Below are positions 47,818-58,100 of a DNA stretch of 64,000 nt, piece by piece. The notes under the pieces are model-generated. The model made no database searches. It was not told the DNA's origin and saw only the letters and a program-made list of their open reading frames with translations. The stretch's first letter is position 1, and each line of letters starts with the position of its first letter. A program made the translations under genes and the position numbers. This stretch comes from Tubulanus polymorphus (taxonomy: Eukaryota > Nemertea > Palaeonemertea > Tubulaniformes > Tubulanidae). The stretch spans positions 27,254,153 to 27,318,152 of the forward strand of contig NC_134028.1 of NCBI RefSeq assembly GCF_964204645.1, read 5' to 3'.

Positions 47818-47904
47818 GTGGAGTATGTCCCATTTGAGAATGATGGCGGACGAATCAATCCCATTTTTCGCTTGAAATATTTAGAAGCTTCTCTTTCAAC
47901 GCAG

Positions 47905-48590
47905 AAGCGACAGAATGTCTTCAAACCATTTCAACATTGAGATACAGTAAGTAAATTTACTTATGAATCGAATACTTTTTTGTACGGTTGAAGGTGATTC
48001 GAGATGGAAGGTGTCGGAACACAGGGGCTTGTCACTCACAATTTGACGGAGGGAGGATGGATTGGATGACACCAGTTGCCAGTATCCCTATCTATATAAG
48101 GATACTGGTGTGGTCCATCCTCAATCAAATTGTGATAAGCTCCTGTGTGTTGGACATAAAACACTCGGGTTTAACCGCCATGTCGAGCTGATGCGTGTAA
48201 AACTGTCGGCCGACATTCAAGATACAATTAGTAAAATGTATGAATAATATCAAGTGTGGATCGAGGCCTAATATAAACTATTATTATCAATGCAGATGGA
48301 GCATTTGAGCAGGGACTTGACACAAAAGGATTTTGACCCCAGTATCCTCAGTCTTTTTATATATAGTACCTAGGATACTGGGGTTGAAATCGTTTTGTGT
48401 CAAGTCCCTGTGATTACTATCAATACAGATGTAGCATTTGACCCCGCGGATACCCTGGATTTTAGAGTGATTTCTCTGACAGGTTTCTATGTTTATTTCA
48501 GGGTGATGCTCAACTAAATAACTGCAGTCATGCAGGAAGTTCAAGAAATAACTGTTTGCAATGAAGTGAACAAGTGATCCCTCAATTCAG
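47905..48590 (+). CDS. Small split gene of unit A, function unknown (A3, readable copy)
   Basis: Exon 1 (47905-47946) follows CTTTCAACGCAG, starts at ATG 47915 (MSSNHFNIEI) and ends at the donor GTAAGT. Exon 2 follows ACACCAG at 48076. The joined codon is in phase and the frame reads HCQYPYLYKDTGVVHPQ, then CDKLLCVGHKTLGFNRHVEL. It either runs on to TAA at 48245-48247 (ending KMYE, about 67 residues in all) or splices at CGT/GTAAAA (48196) to exon 3 (48502-48590, acceptor TTTATTTCAG, donor CAG/GTAGAT), reading GDAQLNNCSH to a stop. No domain is recognised and there is no signal peptide. Support: phase agreement, splice sites, and disruption of the same exons in A1 and A2. Confidence 0.4.
48311..48409. 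repeat. Hairpin with inverted core and 38-bp arms (A3)
   Basis: The arms run from AGGGACTTGACACAAAAGG to its near-complement ending at 48409. The core (CTCAGTCTTTTTATATATAG) is the reverse complement of the core in A1 and A2, where the left arm is also shorter. Confidence 0.85.
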
Positions 48591-48604
48591 GTAGATATAT
48601 CTTA

Positions 48605-49029
48605 AGGTAGGGGCACACGAGCGTATTTTTTCGCCCGATCGCGGCGAATTTATAAATCGCCCGAAAAATTCGCTAGTGTGGCCACTCACGGCGACGACGA
48701 TTTCGTCGGCCGACTCGATCGCCCGGTGAATCGCCTGTATCAAACATGTTTGATATTTTCGGCCGATTATTTACGCCGGCGATCGGATCGCTCGCAAATT
48801 CGCTCGTCTGCCCGCACTCAGCGAATTTCGCCGATCTATCCATTTTTATCAACCAATAGGATGCATTGTTGATATCATGTGATTCGTTAACTCTCTCCCT
48901 CTTAGTGCCAGTCGCTGACCGAATTTCGGTTTGATCGCTTTGTGTGCCCGCTCGTATCGGGCGTATAATTTCGTCGGCGAATTTAATCGTCGCGATCGGG
49001 AGAAAAAATACGCTCGTGTGTCCCTAGCT
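48605..49029. mobile_element. 425-bp Harbinger-like MITE (A3 only)
   Basis: The termini AGGTAGGGGCACACGAGCG and, reversed, AGCTAGGGACACACGAGCG extend to about 40 bp (TATTTTTTC, CCCGATCGCG). TTA is duplicated at 48602-48604 and 49030-49032. A1 (about 5448) and A2 (about 31598) show the empty site ATCTTAGGCCC. A TTA target and this layout suit PIF/Harbinger. It has CG-rich, CGATCG-type content unlike its surroundings and no transposase. Confidence 0.88.
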
Positions 49030-50030
49030 TTAGGCCCTTGTCACAGACCTCTAGAAACCAGTTTCAGTGGTGTTTTAAAACCGAGTTAACCAAAATCCAA
49101 GCAGGTTTTCAGCGCAGTTCTCAAATCATTGATGCCATCATGATTTGAAAGCTTGTCAAAGATTGCAGTTCAATTTACTGTGTTTGGGACTTTGCAAAAT
49201 TTCGCTGCGATGAAATTTACTGTGGAAATATCAAACATGTTTGAATGGTGCGATTCACCTGCTGCTGAGCAACGAACACGCTGCAAATTTCATTGTGAAA
49301 TCTGTAATTTCAGACGGTGTGGGAATAAATTCATATAGTGTTCCCTGCTCTAAGTCTGAACCAATTTACCGTTAAGTCTTGTATGAAAAAAAGATTGTAA
49401 CACTGAAAATTCTTGGCACTAAAAGCATTTTGAATCTTGTTGAATCTGTTTTCATTTTTTATCTGATGAAGAAATAAAGATTTTCAGTGTTTTGTATTAT
49501 TTCAGATGTAGGCTTAACGCTAGAGTTTTGTTTATTCTACTCAAAAGAAGGTGATGTTTAGATCAGGTTCGTTTAGTTACTCTTATTCATGTCGAATATT
49601 TGATATGATTTTTGTGAATTGCTCTAATGATGTTATAATGAACGTTGTTTGATTTTTTTTCAGTCTAATGGAGGAGGATTTCAATAACTGAAACCTGCGA
49701 CACGTCTACACCTGAAATTGACTGCGCGTCAAATGAATGAATTATTGAATGTAAATGACTGTGATGTTTAATGCTGATTAGAGGATTTGGACCAGGGTGT
49801 CTGATATATACTGATGAATAGTTACTACATGATCGCCACCTATTGGAATTTTGCTGAACTACCAAATTATTGGATTGAACAGTATATCACAGACGCCATC
49901 TATTGGAAATTTAGAAATTTATGTCTTGAGTGTCAAAATAAACGTAAAATTTATTTTAGATAAACACTTAAAATCTTTCCCAAGTTGAGTCTGAACTGTT
50001 TGTTTTGATCTGAATGTAGTCGATCACAAT

Positions 50031-50347
50031 ATCTGAGTGACTGTCAAAACCCTTTCAGGATTGGCACTTAACTATCCTATGAGTACAGAGATGATTTTGA
50101 TAAAACCAGTGTCTCTGGTAAACTTTGCATCATCCAGAATCTACTCAACCAAAATAAAGAAACTTGAAACCAAATTTGAGAATCTATATGCGTTGTCATG
50201 GTGATGGCAAGGTGAAATTCTGGATCTGAGTTCGGGGAAAATAGTAATTCCTCAAAACAGAGCCAAATTTCATACTGAAATGAATAACTACACTTATTTT
50301 CATCGATATGATAACAAAATGAATTTATTTGAGCAAAATATTTCATA
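50031..50347. repeat. 340-bp dispersed repeat, second A3 copy
   Basis: Contains a deletion near 50190 that fuses two minus-strand frames into 89 codons. The fusion is unique to this copy. Confidence 0.6.
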
Positions 50348-50785
50348 GAAATTTGTCACAAAAATATAGAACTTGACCTCGAATGATATGAAAGGGTGTT
50401 GAGTCTGGGTGACCTGTAGATACTTCAGATCGCACAGATGATGATGATGATGATGATGATGAAAACTGTTATTTGTGTTCTCCTCTTCTTCAGAATCAGA
50501 CTATAAATAGATCAAGAAAAGATATCTGTATTTTTATTTTAAGAGTCATTATCAGGCCACACCGAGGGGTAGGGTGAGAGGTTTGAGACGGAAAACCCGA
50601 TTCATAATAAATGAATGGTCCCACATCTCAAATATTACTACATATATTACTAAAACATCCTAAAATCCAGTTGCTACCTGGTTCAAGTTGACGTGTTTTG
50701 ACTACATGTTATTTGACCAGTAACTTTGTGCCCCACACCAAATCCAGATCTATCAAAGTGACGTAGTAAACAGTACCAAACAATA

Positions 50786-50966
50786 TATCTACCCGTACCT
50801 GAATTGAGGGATCACTTGTTCACCTCATTGCCAAACAGTTATTCGGGCTGGAACTCCCTGATGACTGCAGTTATTTAGTAGAGCATCACCCTGAAATAAA
50901 CACAGAAACCTGTCTGTCAGAGAAAGCACTCTAAAATCCAGGGTATCCACCGCGGGGTCAAATCTG
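50786..50966 (-). repeat. Inverted copy of the exon-3 region inside A3
   Basis: The reverse complement of this stretch matches 48430-48600, including TTTATTTCAGGGTGATGCTC and the CAG/GTA donor. On the minus strand it reads GDALLNNCSHQGVPARITVW, a cleaner exon-3 frame than the direct A3 copy. It could be used as an exon only by a minus-strand transcript. Confidence 0.6.
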
Positions 50967-51324
50967 TAAACAGTATCTCATGAGACCAGTATTAAGCGCC
51001 TAATCGTATCGAAGGAGTCTCTACGAACCTGTTCGCTGGACGTTCGTCGCCCGATAGTTTATCGAGACAATTATATGCCCTCCATATGATTTCTTCAGTC
51101 AGTTTTTATGTCACATCGTCTCGTGTACGCCGCCGTCTCTATAATGAGATCACAAACATAGACTCGCCCAGTGAGAGGGTAGTCGGCGTCTTCAAGTCCC
51201 GACTTCCAGAATATCATTAAAAAAACTACCATTAACCAGTATAAACACCCCTAAAACCTCAATCAGTTAAGTATCAAGGCTGAAACAACCCCCCACTCGA
51301 TATTTCAAGAGAAAACGTATCAAA

Positions 51325-51585
51325 TACGCCCAGCCCATCCCGCTGTCGCAATAGCTCATCCCCCTATTGTTGCAACACAATAGAACACGCCACAATTGAA
51401 ATATCCCTCGCACTAGCAATAGACGATATCCCCCAATTGAGATCGATTAGCCAATCAGCGGCCGCGTACTAAAGCGTGTCTGGACTTGTCGCAGGCGCCG
51501 GGAAATTCGATTTCAGCAATAAATCGAAATATCAGTCGAATCGTGCGCCATCTTTCGCTATTCTGATTGGATTTCACTCGCAAAG
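51325..51585 (+). promoter_or_regulatory. Conserved promoter-like block (A3)
   Basis: Matches 7980-8260 with few changes, including GATTAGCCAATCAGCGGCCG, the ATTGTT...ACAAT pair and GGCGCCGGGAAATTCGATTT. A candidate 5' exon follows and ends at TTGT/GTAAGT (51800). Transcription would run into the unique region. Motif-based inference only. Confidence 0.4.
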
Positions 51586-52198
51586 GAATACAATACGGAG
51601 AAAATGTTTTATAGGAGGTTTTTAGTGAATAAATGGAATATTTTCAATCGAAATGTGATAAAAATATTGCTATTTTGCGAGTGGATTTCATGAAAATTCT
51701 TAGACTGGACACGGAATTAAATTTACTTCAAAACGTGGGATTGGATGAACTTAAATAATCACTGGATCCACGTCGGAATCTGAGAAAAAGTTGCAGTTGT
51801 GTAAGTAAGTTTTTTTTGGTATCAACGATGGATTTATTATTCTATACTTTAGGGATATGTTTTTCTTGAACAATATTTAGAAAGTAAGGCAAAGTTTGAA
51901 ATTTGTTCGTTACAAAATGCAACTTAAATTTACTAACGACTGGACTAATTTGACCCAACAATCAATATAGTGCTTTATGCATAGATTCTGCGCGATATTT
52001 CTCTTTAAAAAAAACCTCAGTCATCCTCATTAATCTGGTTGTCTAGTTGACTGATACAAATTACGTAACAGTAAAACAACAAACTGCGTTACGATGATGA
52101 ACTGTGTTTTTATGTCGGTTTGATAGTTTATACGAGTTGAATTTACATAAATAGATTATTAGGAATTAAACTCAGGAATATTTTGAGAGAGACCCAGT

Positions 52199-52311
52199 AA
52201 GAGAGCGGTGCCGCATTAGAGACACAGGGTGGGGTAAGAGAGCGGTGCCGCATTAGAGACACAGGGTGGGGTAAGAGAGCGGTGCCGCATTATAGACACA
52301 GGGCGGGGTAA
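52199..52311 (+). repeat. 37-bp minisatellite, three units
   Basis: AGAGAGCGGTGCCGCATTAG plus AGACACAGGGTGGGGTA repeats at 52199, 52236 and 52273, with one or two changes in the last unit. Confidence 0.93.
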
Positions 52312-54015
52312 GCTGTGTTTTAGGTCGCGCTCTATTATCAACTACATCTCATTTTGCTGATAATCACTGATCAGCTCTTACAGTAACTCATTATACTAGT
52401 TTGATTCTTGATATAAAGAAAAGTCGAGGGCAGTAGGGATTTGTACTGGCATCAGGGGTAGATAGCAGATTGCAGAACTAGTTTCACTCATTTCAGTATG
52501 AATCAGTTATGACAAAATGAGACAATTTGTAGACTGCGTTATGTTTTCCAGGGTTTGATTAGCTTAAAGTTGTATGATCGACAAATTGGTTACACATATT
52601 ATTAATGTACTGATCTAAAGTTTATACATTGGTTAAATGGGACATTCGAAATAAATTCAAGTTAAATGATTTTCAACTAATAAAACTACGATAGCGGTGT
52701 TGCATAAGTTCATCACGCAGGAACCTGTCACAAAATCATACACAGATACATTCAGTATTAAAACGGTCCAGTTTGAGATGATATTGATATTGTATTGTTA
52801 ATGATTAACGTATAGTGACCTGCATTGAGTTTACGATGTAAAGAAGATGATTTATAGTCTCGTGAAATGTGTCAAATGTCATTGTTTATTGTTCTCGGAC
52901 AATACGATACAAATGCCTACGTGATGCGCGTTCAAACGGTTTCATCCAGTTCAGATATTCATATTTTGTATCAGTTAGCCAAACACCGACGAGTATGACT
53001 AACTTTGTATCCAATCACTGACGAGTATGACTAATTATGCGTCGAATCATTGATGAGGATATTTTGGAAGCTGGACCCGGTGTTGGCGGCGCCGACGCCT
53101 CATGAAAATATAAATTAATCATTAAAATTCAAATTTCAAGTTAAATAATCAATTGCTATAAGATATTTCTATAGTATCTGATTTATACTGATACATACTT
53201 CATGCAGTTCGTAATGGATTGATTTCACCAGAGCCGCGCAGTTTATAGAGCGAAGATGGATTATGACCAGTGACCCAATAGTTAGATAATATGAAATATG
53301 AAGCTTCATTGTGTTCGACCATTCTTGTCGTTCGTTGTGTCCAGCACAGATTATTACATCTGGGTGTCAAGTGTACATTATTCGTATGACTGTCGGACTT
53401 AGAGGTGCTCGCACGTCATGACTACAGTAAAAATCAGACATTTTAACATACCTACCTCTTGTGAACATATATACGAATTTATTCTGAATGGAATCGATTA
53501 ATATGACCTGTTCTCAAAAACTGTGAACTGTTACTGGAAACTAAATTTCTTATTCAGGATTCCGGCACGTTATTGAAAACACAAGGATTCAAATTGACTC
53601 AAAGATTATCATTGGATTCAACACACACAGGATTGGATAAACTGTAAGTTAGAAAAAAATTAACAGCTGAAATTATGTTTTATAGGTTTAGTAAGTTATT
53701 AGGAACTTACTCGGTGAGTTAGTAAGTTATAGTATTACATGGAAATATAATGGGTTAATTTAAGTGATGAAATTAGGGTGCTATGCGTGGTGTCCTGGGA
53801 GTTCTCAGTTGGAGGAAGCTGTTTGTTTATTCTGATGCTTAATATCTTAATTTCAGGATCCTGTATTTCATGCTTCTTTTTTTTCCAGGGTTTCTCTCTA
53901 TTCTATTTCCAGGTGATTTTCTTTTTTTCAGAATTTCGGTTTTTTAAATCTATTGCTTTACTAGACAACGCCTATTATGTAAATAAATTATTTGAAATAA
54001 ACATGACAATTTCAG

Positions 54016-54149
54016 GGTCATCGCTGAGACAAGACCCCAGAGGACTAGGCCACAGAGTACGTGTCTTCACCCCCAGCACACAAAAGAGTGGTCCGATTCA
54101 GGTGCGGCCTGTATATTCTATTTCAGTGAAAAGACCAAGACCCCCCTAG
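54016..54149 (+). other. Candidate plus-strand coding exon
   Basis: After a good acceptor (GACAATTTCAG) the frame reads SSLRQDPRGLGHRVRVF, then a donor-like CAG/GTGCGG near 54100 or a run-on to TAG at 54147. A longer 123-codon frame from 53778 covers it, but its upstream part is phenylalanine-rich and crosses several acceptor sites, so it is unlikely to be one exon. There is no paralogue in the window to test it. Confidence 0.2.
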
Positions 54150-55103
54150 TCACAGAAGATTGAACCTGAAGTTGAATGATGATGACAGAGTGACTGAAGA
54201 ACTCCGGTGCGACCTGTATAACATGTCTCTATTTCAGTATCCCCCTCCCTAACCCCTAAACCCGAGCCCGAATAGGTAGGCCGAATATATATAGGTTAGG
54301 TTAGAATAGTTAGTTGATAAATCTGTGAATTGAAACATAATTTCAGCTGTTGATATAAAATGCAGTTGTAATTTCAAGTGGAACCTTTTAACAATAAAAA
54401 GTTGCATTTATTTACAATGAACTGGATTGAAAATGTTTGACAGTTTGTGAGTTAAGTGTGATTTGATTAAGATGAAGAGTTGAACTGTTGAACTCTACTT
54501 CTTATAAAATACAAATGACATTTACTTACGTACAACTGGTTTCAGGTTCAGACAGCACCCACCCCACCCGGTCGGGTCCTATTCCTGTGGTACCTGGGTT
54601 TCTGGTTTATTTGGTTGAATTAATTTACTGATTTTGGTCGCGCTGTTTTTGATGTCGATATTTCTCGCGTATATTTTTAGAAGACGCAGTTTGTAATGTT
54701 GAAGTTTAGTTTAATTGATGATTCAAATCATTGAATAATTATATATTTAAATAATCCACACCTTGTTATTTTGAGGTCTCCTCTCAAATTAATCTCGTAA
54801 TAGCAGCGGTTGTTTTCGTACCATTGAACATCAGTGTTTTATTGCAAACATAGAAATTCATTACATGAAACAGAATTAGAGTCAACAATTTATTACTATT
54901 ATTCTATAGATTATAAATGTTGGATGTGGCTCGACCTTTAAGTCATCATTTCAAAGTCGTTTCGTGCTGTTTGATTTTTCTCACGGCAAGTCTAGGTAGG
55001 TAGGTCTCTGCCTATTGTAATTTTACGGGGTCAGTTACTCCAATTTCACGACCCTCTTATTGTATTAAAGAAGTTTCAAAATTCACGATGAACAATAGAT
55101 TCT

Positions 55104-58100
55104 CAGAATCAGAATTTTCTGGCTGCTTTTGGTTCTGAAGATGATGAATTCTATCTTAATTGATGGGTTAGGGTGTACTGAACTGATTTTCAATAGATTG
55201 GCTGAAAGATTCAGAATTTTCTGGCTACTTATGCTTCTGAAGTTGATGGATTCAAACTGAAAAGATGGGTTAAGGCGTATTGAACTGATTTCAAATAGAT
55301 AGGTTGAAAGAACCAGAATTTTCTGGCTGCTTTTGGTTCTGAAGATGATGGATTCAATCTGAAAAGATGGGTTAAGGCGTATTGAACTGATTTCAAATAG
55401 ATAGGTGGAAAGATTCAGAATTTTCTGGGTACTTATGCTCCTGAAGATGATGGACTCGATCTGAAATGATAGGTTAAGGTAAACTGAACTGATTTCGAGT
55501 AGATGGACTGAAAGATACAGATTTTTCTTGCAAAGTAGGGTCCTAAAGATGATGAGTTCTATCTTAATTGATTGGTTAGGGTGTACTGAACTGATTTCAA
55601 ATAGATAGGTGGAAAGATTAAGAATTTTCTGGCTATTTATGCTCCTGAGGATGATGCACTCGATCTGAAATGATAGGTTAAGGTAGACTGAACTGATTTC
55701 GAGTAGATGGACTGAAAGATACAGATTTTTCTTGCAAAATAGGGTCCTAAAGATGATGAGTTCTATCTTAATTGATGAGTTAGGGTGTACTGAACTGATT
55801 TCAAATAGATAGGTTGAAAGAATCAGAATTTTCTGGCTGCTTTTGGTTCTGATGATGATGGATTCAATTTGAAAAGATGTGTTAAGGCGTATTGAACTGA
55901 TTTCAAATAGATAGGTGGAAAGATTAAGAATTTTCTGGCTATTTATGCTCCTGAGGATGATGCACTCGATCTGAAATGATAGGTTAAGGTAGACTGAACT
56001 GATTTCGAGTAGATGGACTGAAAGATACAGATTTTTCTTGAAAAATAGGGTCCTAAAGATGATGAGTTCTATCTTAATTGATGGGTTAGGGTGTACTGAA
56101 CTGATTTCAAATAGATAGGTGGAAAGATTAAGAATTTTCTGGCTATTTATGCTCCTGAAGATGATGGACTCGATCTGAAATGATAGGTTAAGGTAAACTG
56201 AACTGATTTCGAGTAGATGGACTGAAAGATACAGATTTTTCTTGCAAAATAGGGTCCTAAAGATGATGAATTCTATCTTAATTGATGGGTTAGGGTGAAC
56301 TGAACTGATTTCAAATAGATAGGTGGAAAGAATCAGAATTTTCTGGCTGCCTTTGGTTCTGAAGATGATGGACTCAATCTGAAAAGATCGGCTAAGGCGT
56401 ATTGAACTGATTTCAAATAGATAGGTGGAAAGATTAAGAATTTTCTGGCTATTTATGCTCCTGAAGATGATGGACTCGATCTGAAATGATAGGTTAAGGC
56501 GTATTGAACTGATTTCAAATAGATAGATGGAAAGATTAAGAATTTTCTGGCTATTTATGCTCCTGAAGATGATGGACTCGATTTGAAATGATAGGTTAAG
56601 GTAAACTGAACTGATTTCGAGTAGATGGACTGAAAGATACAGATTTTTCTTGCAAAATAGGGTCCTAAAGATGATGAATTCTATCTTAATTGATGGGTTA
56701 GGGTGAACTGAACTGATTTCAAATAGATAGGTTGAAAGAATCAGAATTTTCTGGCTGCTTTTGGTTCTGAAGATGATGGATTCAATTCGAAAAGATGTGT
56801 TAAGGCGTATTGAACTGATTTCAAATAGATAGGTGGAAAGATTAAGAATTTTCTGGCTATTTATGCTCCTGAGGATGATGCACTCGATCTGAAATGATAG
56901 GTTAAGGTCGACTGAACTGATTTCGAGTAGATGGACTGAAAGATACAGATTTTTCTTGCAAAATAGGGTCCTAAAGATGATGAGTTCTATCTTAATTGAT
57001 GGGTTAGGGTGTACTGAACTGATTTCAAATAGATAGGTGGAAAGATTAAGAATTTTCTGGCTATTTATGCTCCTGAAGATGATGGACTCGATCTGAAATG
57101 ATAGGTTAAGGTAAACTGAACTGATTTCGAGTAGATGGACTGAAAGATACAGATTTTTCTTGCAAAATAGGGTCCTAAAGATGATGAATTCTATCTTAAT
57201 TGATGGGTTAGGGTGAACTGAACTGATTTCAAATAGATAGGTGGAAAGAATCAGAATTTTCTGGCTGCCTTTGGTTCTGAAGATGATGGACTCAATCTGA
57301 AAAGATCGGCTAAGGCGTATTGAACTGATTTCAAATAGATAGGTGGAAAGATTAAGAATTTTCTGGCTATTTATGCTCCTGAAGATGATGGACTCGATCT
57401 GAAATGATAGGTTAAGGCGTATTGAACTGATTTCAAATAGATAGATGGAAAGATTAAGAATTTTCTGGCTATTTATGCTCCTGAAGATGATGGACTCGAT
57501 TTGAAATGATAGGTTAAGGTAAACTGAACTGATTTCGAGTAGATGGACTGAAAGATACAGATTTTTCTTGCAAAATAGGGTCCTAAAGATGATGAATTCT
57601 ATCTTAATTGATGGGTTAGGGTGAACTGAACTGATTTCAAATAGACGGAAAGAATCAGAATTTTCTGGCTGCCTTTGGTTCTGAAGATGATGGACTCAAT
57701 CTGAAAAGATGGGCTAAGGCGTATTGAACTGATTTCAAATAGATAGGTGGAAAGATTAAGAATTTTCTGGCTATTTATGCTCCTGAAGATGATGGACTCG
57801 ATCTGAAATGATAGGTTAAGGTAAACTGAACTGATTTCGAGTAGGTGGACTGAAAGATACAGATTTTTCTTGCAAAATAGGGTCCTAAAGATGATGAGTT
57901 CTATCTTAATTGATGGGTTAGGGTGTACTGAACTGATTTCAAATAGATAGGTGGAAAGATTCAGAATTTTCTGGGTACTTATCCTCCTGAAGATGATGGA
58001 CTCGATCTGAAATGATAGGGTAAGGTAAACTGAACTGATTTCGAGTAGATGGACTGAAAGATACAGATTTTTCTTGCAAAATAGGGTCCTAGAGATGATG

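Larger units (their letters stand above)
47166..51830. repeat. Unit A, diverged copy A3
   Basis: It matches A1 from about 3935 to 8500, with more substitutions and several rearrangements. These are an inverted hairpin core (48311), a 425-bp MITE (48605), an inverted fragment of exon 3 with its flanks (50786-50966) and loss of the exon-2 MITE site. It carries the only readable copy of the unit-A gene and the second copy of the promoter-like block. Confidence 0.8.
51831..55100. other. Unique region between the duplications and the satellite
   Basis: No homologue elsewhere in the window. It contains a 37-bp minisatellite (52199) and a possible 5' exon ending at ACT/GTAAGT (53643). A stretch with several acceptor-like TTTCAG sites lies at 53840-54130. 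No gene can be firmly placed. Confidence 0.6.

Noticed and set aside
53778-54149. Single 123-codon exon
   Set aside because: The upstream part is phenylalanine-rich low complexity crossing several acceptor sites. Only the last part could be an exon, kept at low confidence.
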